The translations under genes and the position numbers were made by a program. The notes beneath the pieces were generated by a model. It ran no database searches, was not told the origin of the DNA, and worked only from the letters and a program-made list of their open reading frames with translations. Positions 18,031 through 26,412 of a stretch of 64,000 bases of DNA are shown here, one piece after another. Origin of the DNA: Rufibacter immobilis (GTDB lineage Bacteria; Bacteroidota; Bacteroidia; Cytophagales; Hymenobacteraceae); the NCBI RefSeq assembly GCF_003721565.1, contig NZ_RJJE01000002.1:434001-498000 (forward strand), in the 5' to 3' direction. Every line of letters starts with the position of its first letter. Positions within the stretch are counted from its first letter, which is position 1.

Positions 18031-18555
18031 AGTAGTGGTGTTTTTGGTTCACAGACAAGGATATACGGTAAATACAGATATTAGATTAAGGACTTGCCAT
18101 ACGCTCAGAGCATATTTGCCAACACAAGGAGACTGTCCTCTGGTTTGGCAAATATAGAATTGTAACTATTTGGATGATGCGCGCTTAGCTCTGATTCAGA
18201 TAGTCTAATTTTTACGCCAAATTTTATGGGATATGCCCCTAATGAAGCAGGCGTAATTAATGCGGGATTGTAAGGTCACAGTACGTCTGCTACTGCATTT
18301 TTCCTTCCTCATTAGTCTTAAAACAGAGTTAGAGCTGACGTGATATAAATACTGATTTTTAGATTAATTCTACAGCCTGAAAATGTGTAATTAGAAATTA
18401 CTTCATTGTAAATGGTTAATAATGAGTAGTATATATTTAGTAGTATGTTTATATATTATTGAATAAAAATAATTTTTTTATCAATAGATAATCGTCCGGA
18501 AAACATTTTTCATCGTTTAGAAAGTGAAATTATTGTTTCATTCAAACAAAATAAT
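18031..18555. other. Intergenic AT-rich region with an operator-like hairpin
   Basis: 525 bases without a credible gene. 18112-18155 has perfect 11-bp arms ATATTTGCCAA / TTGGCAAATAT around a 22-base centre; on the minus strand this includes TATATTTG, a possible promoter box for the lipoprotein gene. The rest, toward the catalase gene, is AT-rich and probably holds its promoter. Confidence 0.5.
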
Positions 18556-19428
18556 ATGTTTTACCACGATCGTAGATTACAGTATAAGGTAAGGGTAGAT
18601 AAACCCAATCCAGCGTTTGCTAAAATGCTGCAACAAGCCATTGGCGGAGTGGAGGGAGAAATCAGGGTATGTTTGCAGTACCTGTTCCAGGCATGGGGAA
18701 ACAGAGGCCCAGTAAAATATAAAAACATGCTTCTGGAAACCGGTACCGAAGAAATTGGCCATATTGAAATGCTGGCCACCGCGGTAGCCCTTAACCTGGA
18801 AGGTGCCACCAATTCCTTAAAAGATGAAATTGTTGGCAAAAACCCTTTGGTGGGCGCCATTATGGGTGGTATGGACCCGCGTCACTTCCTCTCTACTGGT
18901 TTGGCAGCCATGCCTTCAGACAGTAATGGTGTGCCGTTCAATGGATCTTGGGTAATAGCCACGGGTAACATTGCCGCAGACATGATGGCAAACGTGCATG
19001 CAGAGGCCAGTGGCCGTGTGTTGGCTACCCGCCTGTGGGAAGCCACCGATGACCCTGGTATGAAAGACATGCTGGCCTTCCTGATAGCCCGTGATGCCAT
19101 GCACCAAAACCAATGGCTAGCCGTGATTGAGGAGCTAGGAGGCCTTAAGCAGCAACTTCCAATTCCAAACAGCTTCCCGCAGAGCGAAGAAGTACAGGGC
19201 TTCAACTACTCGTTTGTTACCACTAACATTTACAAAGACCAGGAGTCATACGGCCGCTGGGCAGAAGGACCTTCCATTGACGGGAAAGGTACTTTCCAGA
19301 TGGTGCCAGGTGAGCCAATGGGCGACATTCCTATTTTGCCGCCACCTGCTCCTGAAGGACATGCCCAAGTTGAGCAAATGACCGGCGCAGCGGGCGGATT
19401 GATGGATAAAATCAAAGATGCCTTATAA
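18556..19428 (+). CDS. Manganese catalase family protein
   Basis: 290 residues of the ferritin-like dimanganese catalase family, which disproportionates hydrogen peroxide. The four-helix metal site is readable: GGVEGEIRVCLQYLFQAW (first Glu helix), TEEIGHIEMLATAV (ExxH), NVHAEASGRVLATRLWE and ARDAMHQNQWLAVIEELG (second Glu and His). The C-terminal tail (PPPAPEGHAQVEQMTGAAGG) matches family members. The start at 18556 gives the usual MFYHDRRLQY N-terminus. No signal peptide; cytoplasmic. Monocistronic, ended by a hairpin. Confidence 0.95.
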   Translation: MFYHDRRLQYKVRVDKPNPAFAKMLQQAIGGVEGEIRVCLQYLFQAWGNRGPVKYKNMLLETGTEEIGHIEMLATAVALNLEGATNSLKDEIVGKNPLVGAIMGGMDPRHFLSTGLAAMPSDSNGVPFNGSWVIATGNIAADMMANVHAEASGRVLATRLWEATDDPGMKDMLAFLIARDAMHQNQWLAVIEELGGLKQQLPIPNSFPQSEEVQGFNYSFVTTNIYKDQESYGRWAEGPSIDGKGTFQMVPGEPMGDIPILPPPAPEGHAQVEQMTGAAGGLMDKIKDAL

Positions 19429-19442
19429 GAGAAGCAATAAAG

Positions 19443-19479
19443 AAAAAGCCTTCCTTCAGAAATGAAGGAAGGCTTTTTT
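19443..19479. terminator. Bidirectional terminator, catalase / unknown gene
   Basis: AAAAAGCCTTCCTTC / GAAGGAAGGCTTTTTT with a 6-base loop between convergent genes. Confidence 0.9.
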
Positions 19480-19864
19480 ATGCGGCTTGTAATTGCGCTA
19501 GCCGGTACACCCCATCCAGCTTTTGTTTCCCTACCCTAAGACCGAAGAGCGGGGCGTCTTCAGATACATTCCAGAAGATATCGGTAATCTCGGCAACGGG
19601 GCCGGAGGGTTGGTTAGCCGGTTTTACCCATTCGCCAAAAGTGAAGGGCAGCCAGGAGATGGCGGTGAACAGGTCTGGGCGCACTTTAAACTCTTCATCG
19701 GCGTAGCGCAGGAGCAGCCAGCCGTTGATCTCACTTACTTTCTCAAACACTTTATTATGGGGTTCCAGTTGTTCGAACTCCCGTCGGTTAGCCGGATGGA
19801 TATGCGCGTAGCCATACCCCGGAAACCACGAGTACAACCCGAACTCAAGACTTTTCTTAGGCAT
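19478..19864 (-). CDS. Unknown 128-residue protein
   Basis: Short aromatic-rich protein (GLYSWFPGYGYAHIHPANRREF, INGWLLLRYADEEFKV, ISWLPFTFGEWV) with no signal peptide and no metal or nucleotide motif that I recognise. Codon use and length look genuine, and homologues of this type are common single-domain proteins in Cytophagales as far as I recall, but I cannot name a function. It is 38 bases downstream of the RNase D gene on the same strand, so possibly co-transcribed. Confidence 0.7.
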   Translation of the reverse strand: MPKKSLEFGLYSWFPGYGYAHIHPANRREFEQLEPHNKVFEKVSEINGWLLLRYADEEFKVRPDLFTAISWLPFTFGEWVKPANQPSGPVAEITDIFWNVSEDAPLFGLRVGKQKLDGVYRLAQLQAA

Positions 19865-19902
19865 TTTAAATGTGATTTCTGTTTCTGTGTGACAGCATAA
19901 CC

Positions 19903-21051
19903 TTACAGGGTTACCTGTAGTTCCTGGGCGGTGGCCAGTACAATCTCCCGGGCATATTTCTTGGAGATAACCACCTCGCCAGTTTGGCTGTAGTGAGTAA
20001 TAATGCTTTGGTCCAGCAGCATGGGAGTGGCATAAGCGCCATAGCGTTCTATCAACTCTCTTTGCACAATACAGAGCTGTTCCCGCCGGGCTTCGGTCTC
20101 CGGGGTTTTCAGCCGGGGTGGAAACGGGTTGGGCGGCAGCCGGTTTGGGATCTGGCGCTTCTTCGCTTCTTTCAGCGAGCCATTGACAATACGCTCTAGC
20201 TGCTCTGCATAACGATCTTGCTGTAGCCGCCCGTTAATGCCTTTGGTGTGGTGCAGCCACTCATTAACGCTTTGCTCCGGGTCATTGAGAAGTTGCATCA
20301 AAGCATTGGTATTGATCACCTGCCCGGCCGGTATGTTCCATTTCTGCGCCAGTTGGTCTCTAAAGTCATAGACGGGCTTTAGCACGAACTGCTGCAGAAA
20401 AGTAAGCCGCTGCGGAAACTTGATCTTTAAATGTGGGTCTTCCTGCTCTGTATAGGTAATGGCCTCCAGCAACTGGTCTTCTTCCTGCAGCCAGTGCAGG
20501 CGGCCCAGTTCCTGTATCTTAGAAACCATGGTGTTCTTAAGCTCGTGCAGGTACAGAACATCTTGGGCAGCATACTCCAGTTGCCGCCTAGACAGGGGGC
20601 GCTGGTTCCAGTTGCTCATCTGCTGAGACTTGTCCAGGCGCAGGCCCAGTTCTTCTTCCAGCAAAGTGCCCAGGGCGGCTTTGGCGTAGTTGAGAATCTT
20701 AGCGGCTACGGCCGTGTCTACCAGAGACCTTACCTGGCACCCCAACATGCTGAGCAGCATCAGGTCATTGTTAGCATGGTGGAAGATCTTGGTGATGCCA
20801 GGATTTTCCAGCACATCCCACAGGGGTTGCAGGTCGTCTATGGGAAAAGGGTCTATGATAAAGCAGGTGTGTCCGTCTGAGATCTGGATGAGGCACAGCG
20901 TAAACCCATAGGTATAATGGTGCTGGTCAAATTCCAAGTCCAAAGCTAATTCGGGCTGCTGGCTTAAATGGGAAACAGCTTGTTGCAGCGCCTCACTGGT
21001 CTCCACCACGTGCACAGGTCTTCCCTCCAGAGTAAATGCAGGTTCCTTCAT
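19903..21051 (-). CDS. rnd: Ribonuclease D family 3'-5' exonuclease with HRDC domain
   Basis: 382 residues. DEDDy exonuclease domain: ALDLEFDQHHY (Exo I Asp-x-Glu), KIFHHANNDLMLL (Exo II) and QLEYAAQDVLYL (Exo III Tyr..Asp). After about residue 215 an HRDC-like helical region follows (FRDQLAQKWNIPAGQVINTNALMQL). RNase D trims the 3' ends of tRNAs and other stable RNAs in the cytoplasm. Length is close to E. coli Rnd. Probably transcribed alone or with the small gene downstream. Confidence 0.93.
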   Translation of the reverse strand: MKEPAFTLEGRPVHVVETSEALQQAVSHLSQQPELALDLEFDQHHYTYGFTLCLIQISDGHTCFIIDPFPIDDLQPLWDVLENPGITKIFHHANNDLMLLSMLGCQVRSLVDTAVAAKILNYAKAALGTLLEEELGLRLDKSQQMSNWNQRPLSRRQLEYAAQDVLYLHELKNTMVSKIQELGRLHWLQEEDQLLEAITYTEQEDPHLKIKFPQRLTFLQQFVLKPVYDFRDQLAQKWNIPAGQVINTNALMQLLNDPEQSVNEWLHHTKGINGRLQQDRYAEQLERIVNGSLKEAKKRQIPNRLPPNPFPPRLKTPETEARREQLCIVQRELIERYGAYATPMLLDQSIITHYSQTGEVVISKKYAREIVLATAQELQVTL

Positions 21052-21113
21052 AATCTTCCAAAGATACCAAAAAACAGAATAGTTGCTTGACGGCTAACTA
21101 CTGTTCGGCGTTG

Positions 21114-21153
21114 CCGTTTAGGGGCTATTTTCTGAAAAACAGGCGCTAAACGG
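21114..21153. repeat. GTTTAGGGGC palindrome, copy 7
   Basis: CCGTTTAGGGGCTATTTT ct GAAAAACAGGCGCTAAACGG; one mismatch in the G-run (AGGGGC against GGCGCT). Between rnd and the SIMPL gene. Confidence 0.88.
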
Positions 21154-21192
21154 AAGAATTTGCTGCAAACAGGCAAAAAGGCACCAAAAGAA

Positions 21193-21241
21193 AACTCCGC
21201 GGGGAAGAGAAGCCAGTTTAACTTCTCTTCCCCGCGGAGTT
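21193..21241 (-). terminator. Terminator of SIMPL gene (perfect 20-bp arms)
   Basis: Arms 21193-21212 and 21222-21241 (AACTCCGCGGGGAAGAGAAG and its complement) are exact around a 9-base loop; 30 bases beyond the minus-strand stop. Very GC-rich stem; only a short T-run follows. Confidence 0.82.
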
Positions 21242-21270
21242 CCTGCATCTATAAAAAATAAGGTTATGGT

Positions 21271-21981
21271 TTACTCCAGAATAAAGCTTACCTCAACGGT
21301 AGAGGTGATCAGCAGCTCGCCTAGCGCCAAGGTGTTTCCTCCGCCGTCCATGGCTGCTTCTTGCCGAACCATCATGCTCTTGTACATAATGGGCCCCGGG
21401 GCGTTGCTGCCACCTTCATTGATCTGGTAAGGTCTGCCCACTTTAGCGCCTAATTCAGAGGCAAGGGAAACGGCCTTTTGGCGGGCTTCCTGCACTGCTT
21501 TTTTGCGGGCTTCTTCCTGGTGCTTCTTAAGTTGAGTGCTCTGGTAGCTGATGCCGTCTACCCGGTTGGCCCCGGCATTGTAAAGCCCAGACATGAGCTC
21601 GTCATATTTGTTCAGCTTGGTAAGAGTCACTGAGATAGAGCGGGTAGCCATGTAAGATTGAGGCGTGGTCTGGCCATACTCCCCAGAGTAAATGGGCTGA
21701 ATAGAAAGATAGGCCGTCTGCACGTGCTTGTCTTCCACCCCGTTTTTCTTCAGGTAGCTGATGAGGGCGGTAGTGCGCTTATCAGCCTCGCGCCGGGCTT
21801 CCTCCAAGGTCTTCGCTCTGATCTCAACCCCCGTCTGGAACGTGATCTGGTCTGGTGTTGCCCGTACCTCACCCACACCGGAGGTAGTAACCAAAGGGGG
21901 CAAGGCGTTCTGCTGGGCCTGGGCAGAAGAAACAAAGAAAGACAGTAAAAAGGCAGAGGCGAAAGCGAGTGCGGTTTTCAT
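21271..21981 (-). CDS. SIMPL (DUF541) domain periplasmic protein
   Basis: 236 residues from the ATG at 21981, which begins a clear signal peptide (MKTALAFASAFLLSFFVSSAQAQ). An upstream in-frame start would put 12 polar residues before it. The mature start LVTTSGVGEVRATPDQITFQTGVE is the SIMPL/DUF541 hallmark, followed by the Ala-rich helix EEARREADKRTTALISYLKKNGVEDKHVQT and the repeat of YQSTQLKKHQEEARKKAVQEAR. Periplasmic, sometimes linked to oxidative or envelope stress (YggE relatives); precise role unknown. Followed by a strong hairpin. Confidence 0.92.
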   Translation of the reverse strand: MKTALAFASAFLLSFFVSSAQAQQNALPPLVTTSGVGEVRATPDQITFQTGVEIRAKTLEEARREADKRTTALISYLKKNGVEDKHVQTAYLSIQPIYSGEYGQTTPQSYMATRSISVTLTKLNKYDELMSGLYNAGANRVDGISYQSTQLKKHQEEARKKAVQEARQKAVSLASELGAKVGRPYQINEGGSNAPGPIMYKSMMVRQEAAMDGGGNTLALGELLITSTVEVSFILE

Positions 21982-22096
21982 AGCGGTTATTGATTTGTGT
22001 TTCTGCTGCCGTTGCAAGTTCCATGCCGGGTTTTGCCACGCGCTGGTTTAACGGGTGCCACCAAAGCAAAGGTAGGCCCTAAGCCACGTAAATGTG

Positions 22097-22104
22097 TACC
22101 TTTG
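22097..22104 (+). promoter_or_regulatory. TAnnTTTG promoter box for the 22139 gene
   Basis: TACCTTTG 35 bases upstream of the ATG at 22139. It argues against the longer reading frame that starts at 22094. No clear upstream TTTG. Confidence 0.45.
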
Positions 22105-22138
22105 CCGCGTAATTTTAGCTTCGGTTTCCCGTATTCTT

Positions 22139-23149
22139 ATGCAGCAGCACCTAACCATTTTTGATCCGTTTGATGAGATGCGCTTTGGCCACCATATCTG
22201 TTTCTCCTGTGGCACCACCATTACCCAGGATCAGCAGACGCCGGTTTTCCCGGCTTGGCTTATGGAAAAATACGGCTTTGGGCAGGAACTTCTGCGCATG
22301 CTGGACCAGAGCATTATCGCTTACCAGGACCTGAAAATCCCGTGCTGCCACCAATGCCAGACCCAGGTGCTGGATCCGCTGGAGGAAAAAGTGCGGCAGG
22401 CGCTTAGCCAAGGAGTGACAGGACTCAGGGGGCTGGAAGAAAAAGTGCTTTTTCAGTGGCTGGGGAAAATGTTCTACGGAACTCTGGTAACCGAGCTCAT
22501 CAAAGAACAGAACCCTTTGGTGCGGCCAGAATATGCGGTGAGCGAGCAGCCCAAGATGTTGCTCAAGTTTCAGTCCTTCTTTAGAGTGCTGCAGTCCATA
22601 CGAGTGCCCATAGAGTTCTCAGATTTCCTGCCTTGCTCGCTCTTCATCATAGACGTAGACGCTTCCGCGGAGCCTCTGAGGTTTGAGTTCAGGGATGAGT
22701 TGTCTACCATGATGTTCAGCGTAAGGATAGACAATGCGCTTGTTGTGTGCTGCCTGCTGGACAACGGCATGATCAAACAGTCATTGCGGCGCGTTTGGGA
22801 CATCATAGAGCCCCGGCAGTTGCAGCCTATCCAGGCTGCCGAGTTCAGTGCCCGTGTCTTCTACGCCGCTTATCTGCTCAACGTAGTGCCAGATTACCTG
22901 CTTAGGCCGGTAAAGCCCCAGGACGATCACTTGGTCATGGATACGCTCATTGATGATGTCACCAACGTGATCTTCAATCCCTGGCAGCACACGTCTTATG
23001 CCAAGTTGCTGGCCACCGTTTGGGCCAAATGGGGCATTACGCAGGAAGACATTCTGCGCGATCCGGCAGAGCCCCTCAGCATGCTCTTCAGCCCCGAGGG
23101 TGAGTTCATAGAGTTTCCTAAGATTCCGGGGGAGCAGGCGGGGAATTAA
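22139..23149 (+). CDS. Unknown protein with paired CxxC zinc-ribbon-like N-terminus
   Basis: 336 residues from ATG 22139. The N-terminal 75 residues hold CFSCG (about residues 20-24) and PCCHQC (about 68-73), about 50 residues apart, resembling the zinc-binding knuckles of HNH-type proteins (HHICFSCG), but the catalytic HNH residues are not evident. The rest is a mainly helical domain with hydrophobic patches (LLKFQSFFRVLQSIRVPIEFSDF, FIIDVDASAEPLRFEF, ARVFYAAYLLNVVPDYLL). Family not recognised. Single gene, followed by palindrome copy 8. Confidence 0.72.
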   Translation: MQQHLTIFDPFDEMRFGHHICFSCGTTITQDQQTPVFPAWLMEKYGFGQELLRMLDQSIIAYQDLKIPCCHQCQTQVLDPLEEKVRQALSQGVTGLRGLEEKVLFQWLGKMFYGTLVTELIKEQNPLVRPEYAVSEQPKMLLKFQSFFRVLQSIRVPIEFSDFLPCSLFIIDVDASAEPLRFEFRDELSTMMFSVRIDNALVVCCLLDNGMIKQSLRRVWDIIEPRQLQPIQAAEFSARVFYAAYLLNVVPDYLLRPVKPQDDHLVMDTLIDDVTNVIFNPWQHTSYAKLLATVWAKWGITQEDILRDPAEPLSMLFSPEGEFIEFPKIPGEQAGN

Positions 23150-23175
23150 CATCCGTATTACATAGTACAGGTACC

Positions 23176-23223
23176 AGCGCCGTTTAGGGGCCGTTTTTCC
23201 AAAAACAGCCCCTAAACGGCGCT
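23176..23223. repeat. GTTTAGGGGC palindrome, copy 8
   Basis: AGCGCCGTTTAGGGGCCG-T5 cc A5-CAGCCCCTAAACGGCGCT; outer flank AGCGCC/GGCGCT pairs and is unique to this copy. The 226 bases that follow (to 23449) show no gene. Confidence 0.93.
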
Positions 23224-23449
23224 GCTGCGTTAGAAGCGCCTGTGCAGGCGGCAACGGGAACCATGGCGGCTTGCCAACTTCGGCTTAAATTATTGCTCCT
23301 GTATTCACCTGTCGCAGCCAAGGGTAGCGGTCTTGGGGCGGTGCGGTTTGTGCGTACTGGCAGAGGAACCCGCTGGGTATAAACCTCTGTAGAAAAGCTT
23401 CGTACGCAAGTAAGTGGCGCTGCCGCATTGACCTAACCTAACTAAAACT

Positions 23450-23641
23450 ATGGCCGAAATCAATATTGAACCAAAAAAGCGCTCTGGCTGGAGCTGGATA
23501 ATAGTGCTGCTCATCCTGCTGCTGGTGGGCTGGATTCTGTACAAATATGTCTTTGAATCTAAAGGCGGAAACCCAGCCACCACGGGCGCACCCACCAACG
23601 GAATGGTAATACCAATTGCCCCCGTGTTCCTGTCCCATTAA
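23450..23641 (+). CDS. Small single-pass membrane protein
   Basis: 63 residues: a basic N-terminal segment (NIEPKKRSGW), one strong transmembrane helix (SWIIVLLILLLVGWILYKYVF), and a Gly/Pro/Ala tail. No family recognised. It lies 26 bases before the PRC-barrel gene on the same strand and is likely its operon partner. Confidence 0.65.
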   Translation: MAEINIEPKKRSGWSWIIVLLILLLVGWILYKYVFESKGGNPATTGAPTNGMVIPIAPVFLSH

Positions 23642-23667
23642 TCAGTCTCCCTTAACGCAAAACCAAC

Positions 23668-24324
23668 ATGACCTATAAATCAAACGATGGGCTGCCCCGG
23701 CTTGCCCCTTTGCATGACCTGAAAGATTTTAAAGTAGCCGACCGAAACCTGGATGTGAGAGGTTGGGAAGTGATCGGCTCAGACGGGAAACGCTTGGGTA
23801 AAGTAGATGACCTCATTGTGGACCGCGAACTGATGAAGGTGCGCTACCTGGACGTAGACGTAGATAAAAACCATATTTTGCCAGACACCGATGCCCGCCA
23901 TATTCTGGTGCCCATTGGTGCCGCGCAGCTAGATGATGACGGTGACCAGGTGTTTGTGACCATGGACCAAGCTTCCCTGTCCCGTTTCCCGTTCTACAGA
24001 GGCGGGGCCGTAGACGCAGACTATGAGTATCGGGTGATGCACGCCGTTACCAGCCCCGGGCAAGCGTATACGCAGCAATCTGCGGCGGCCACCACTTCGC
24101 CCAACGCTGACTTCTACAGCCGCGAGCAGTTTGATGAGAACCGCTTCTACAGCAACCGGCAGCAGCGTCAGCAGACGCAGGACAACTATCAGTCACCAAT
24201 CATGGGCAATAGTCCCATCCAGGAAGATATTGCCACTATTGAGCGTCTTCGGCAGATGCTGGAGCAGGGTACCATCACCCATGATGAGTTCACCGCCTTA
24301 AAGCGGAAGGCAATTGGCCTATAA
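23668..24324 (+). CDS. PRC-barrel domain protein with C-terminal SHOCT-like helix
   Basis: 218 residues. N-terminal PRC-barrel (about 15-110: DLDVRGWEVIGSDGKRLGKVDDLIVDRE-type pattern, here RNLDVRGWEVIGSDGKR, VRYLDVDVDKNH, HILVPIGAAQLDD), a fold shared with the photosynthetic reaction-centre H subunit and RimM and often stress-linked in bacteria. A polar linker rich in Gln/Asn leads to a C-terminal SHOCT-type motif (ATIERLRQMLEQGTITHDEF). No signal peptide, so cytoplasmic or membrane-associated through the small membrane protein upstream. Function unknown. Confidence 0.88.
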   Translation: MTYKSNDGLPRLAPLHDLKDFKVADRNLDVRGWEVIGSDGKRLGKVDDLIVDRELMKVRYLDVDVDKNHILPDTDARHILVPIGAAQLDDDGDQVFVTMDQASLSRFPFYRGGAVDADYEYRVMHAVTSPGQAYTQQSAAATTSPNADFYSREQFDENRFYSNRQQRQQTQDNYQSPIMGNSPIQEDIATIERLRQMLEQGTITHDEFTALKRKAIGL

Positions 24325-24328
24325 ACGC

Positions 24329-24370
24329 TGCGTTTAGGAGCTCTTTTTCCAAAAACGGGCCCTAAACGCA
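24329..24370. repeat. GTTTAGGAGC palindrome, copy 9
   Basis: TGCGTTTAGGAGCTC-T5 cc A5-CGGGCCCTAAACGCA, beginning 4 bases after the PRC gene stop; a real terminator follows separately at 24385. Confidence 0.9.
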
Positions 24371-24384
24371 ACACCAATGCCCAT

Positions 24385-24431
24385 AAAAAGGGAGAGGGCG
24401 CACAGATCATCTGCGCGCCCTCTCCCTTTTT
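24385..24431. terminator. Bidirectional terminator, PRC gene / MBL gene
   Basis: 17-bp arms AAAAAGGGAGAGGGCGC / GCGCCCTCTCCCTTTTT between convergent genes. Confidence 0.92.
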
Positions 24432-24444
24432 GCTTTATGCCAGC

Positions 24445-25542
24445 CTACGGATAATTGTTGGTAACAGTAAGGGCTGGGTTGAGGGAGTCTGAAGAATAGT
24501 CTTTCTCTGGCTCAGAGGGTGTGTGGTGTGAAGTATTACCAGCCGCATAACCTGGCCACGTTCTCTTAACGCGGGAATACGTTCTGCTTTTGCGCCGTTT
24601 GGTCAAAGCATAGGTAGCCAAACCAGCCAGCGCAACCAAACCCGCGGTGGCCAACACTTTAGGTACGGTATTGTTTACCGCGGGGGGCAATTGTACCACT
24701 CCGTGCCGGTCTGTGATGGCGGGTTCCGGGACATACCTGCCTTTGCTGGGAATGGCCAATTGGTCAAACAGCCGCGCCAGGTCAGACAGGCCTTGCGTGA
24801 GTTCTGAGCCTTGCATGGGCAGCCCGTGGCCACTGGCGGCAATGGCAGGATGCAGCTCCGCCAGCTTGCGCACCGATGCCCGGGCCGCTTCCCAGTCTGG
24901 GGTGAAATACGCGGGCGGGCCGCAGATCTCCTGCTTCTGAGTGAGTACCGCCAAGGCGGATTCTGGTTTGCGGGTCACAAAGGCATCGCCTACCAGCAAC
25001 ACCCGGTCATGCTCCCGGAAGAACGAAACGTGCCCCGGCGAGTGGCCCGGCGTTTCCAGCCATTTCCACTCCGGCAGAAACGGCACAGAACCGTCTGAGG
25101 GCAGCAGCTCCAGCCTCCCTTTAAAGGTGATAGGCTTCTTTGGGTACATGAACGAAAGGTAAGCCATACCGCCGCCGCCCACGCTGGAGTCTGGCGGCGG
25201 ATAGCTGGAAAGTCCGGTCAGGTAAGGCAACTCCAGCGGGTGGGCGTACACCGGCACCTGCCAGATGTCGGCTAGGGTTTGCAGGGCGCCTACGTGGTCA
25301 AAGTGGCCGTGGGTGAGCAAGATGGCTTTGGGCGGATTGCCTTTGCCAAACTTGTCCTCGGCGGCTTTTCTGATTCTATCGGCGGAGCCGTACAGGCCTG
25401 CATCTATGAGCACCCAGGATTTGTCTGGATTCTCTACGTAATACAGGTTCACGAAAACAATTTCCATGCCCATGACACCTGGTGCCACCTTAAAGCAGGA
25501 GTGCTGCTTTTGCCGCAGGAGGTTGCTTAACTGATCTTGCAT
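24445..25542 (-). CDS. MBL-fold metallohydrolase with C-terminal membrane anchor
   Basis: 365 residues. Metallo-beta-lactamase fold with THGHFDHVG at residues 77-85 (HxHxDH), ETPGHSPGHVSFF (third metal His), VGDAFVT (bridging Asp) and ASGHGLPM (final His): a complete glyoxalase-II-like metal site. After about residue 300 there is a hydrophobic helix (VLATAGLVALAGLATYAL) followed by KRRKSR and a polar tail, so the enzyme seems tethered to the inner membrane with the catalytic part N-terminal. Substrate unknown. The small 25561 gene lies just upstream (18 bases) on the same strand. Confidence 0.9.
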   Translation of the reverse strand: MQDQLSNLLRQKQHSCFKVAPGVMGMEIVFVNLYYVENPDKSWVLIDAGLYGSADRIRKAAEDKFGKGNPPKAILLTHGHFDHVGALQTLADIWQVPVYAHPLELPYLTGLSSYPPPDSSVGGGGMAYLSFMYPKKPITFKGRLELLPSDGSVPFLPEWKWLETPGHSPGHVSFFREHDRVLLVGDAFVTRKPESALAVLTQKQEICGPPAYFTPDWEAARASVRKLAELHPAIAASGHGLPMQGSELTQGLSDLARLFDQLAIPSKGRYVPEPAITDRHGVVQLPPAVNNTVPKVLATAGLVALAGLATYALTKRRKSRTYSRVKRTWPGYAAGNTSHHTPSEPEKDYSSDSLNPALTVTNNYP

Positions 25543-25560
25543 AGTCTCTAGCAGTCTGGA

Positions 25561-25806
25561 TTAACTATCCATACGGCCAAACACGCTCATCTCATCGCCG
25601 GAGTCGTGGCGGGAGTTTTTCTCTCCGTCAGCGGTGCTGCCACCCTGGCCTCCCTGGCTGTTGCCCGGTTGCTGGCCGCCTTGCTGGAAGCTCGCTTTGT
25701 CATTGGTACCGGCACCGGGCTCTTCTGGTGTTTGCTTCAGGTCACCGGCCGTTTCTTTTCCCTGGGGCAGTTTTTCTTTCTCGTTATACTTATTGTCGTT
25801 TTCCAT
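25561..25806 (-). CDS. Small hydrophilic Gly/Gln-rich protein
   Basis: 81 residues from ATG 25806 (MENDNKYNEKEKLPQGKE). Entirely polar, low complexity (GGQQPGNSQGGQGGSTADGE), likely disordered; no signal peptide. Same strand as the MBL gene and 18 bases ahead of it, so probably co-transcribed. No family recognised; could be a stress-type hydrophilin, but that is speculation. Confidence 0.55.
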   Translation of the reverse strand: MENDNKYNEKEKLPQGKETAGDLKQTPEEPGAGTNDKASFQQGGQQPGNSQGGQGGSTADGEKNSRHDSGDEMSVFGRMDS

Positions 25807-26063
25807 GGTGTAGTATGGTTTATAGTTCAAAAAGAAATAAATGCCAGCTAAACCGGCTTGTGTTTGTACGAACAGAAGGGAAAGAGGGTGTCTCTGAGAA
25901 TGGAAATTATACGGAGCAGTTGGAATTTTAGAAAATGCTGCGTATACTAGTCATGCTAATACCCGGCAAAGCGTGTGAAGGAAACAGAGGGGTTGGTCAC
26001 CAGCGAAGAAAGAAGACACACGCGCCGCCGGAATTTTTCTCACCTGTTTATAGTTAACAAGAC

Positions 26064-26324
26064 ATGGTAAATCTGATCTATCCACCTAGCTATATGGCGG
26101 TATATGCCAAGTGTATTGACGCCACTTTGCCCAGCTTTGATCCTGAGGAATGGATTGAAGAAGGACACGTGTATATTGTAAAACACTTTACGGAGCCTCT
26201 CAACCAAGAGGAAGGAATGGCAGTGACCATCATTGATGAGGCAGGGGAAGAGATTCACCCATCGCCTTCGCACTGGAGCTTTTCCTCTAACCGGTTTGAA
26301 CTGTTCTCTATTTTCCTGAACTAA
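26064..26324 (+). CDS. Small unknown protein
   Basis: 86 residues (MVNLIYPPSYMAVYAKCIDA...). Composition is normal for a folded cytoplasmic protein with a beta-rich pattern (EEGHVYIVKHFTEPL, GMAVTIIDEAGEEI, WSFSSNRFELFSIFLN). No family recognised. Single gene converging on the Omp85-fusion gene. Confidence 0.65.
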   Translation: MVNLIYPPSYMAVYAKCIDATLPSFDPEEWIEEGHVYIVKHFTEPLNQEEGMAVTIIDEAGEEIHPSPSHWSFSSNRFELFSIFLN

Positions 26325-26364
26325 GCGTTTTAAGGCTTTTTTGAGAAAAAGAGCCCCTAAACAG
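26325..26364. repeat. GTTTAGGGGC palindrome, copy 10 (left arm decayed)
   Basis: Right arm AGAGCCCCTAAACAG intact; left arm GCGTTTTAAGGCT lost bases. Its last bases overlap the next terminator. Confidence 0.7.
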
Positions 26365-26400
26365 AAAGGGCTGGCCATATGGCCAGCCCTTTCTGTTTTT
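26359..26400. terminator. Bidirectional terminator (perfect 20-bp arms)
   Basis: AAACAGAAAGGGCTGGCCAT followed directly by its complement (26359-26378, 26379-26398), then T's. Between convergent genes. Confidence 0.9.
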
Positions 26401-26412
26401 AAGAGGTGTTGG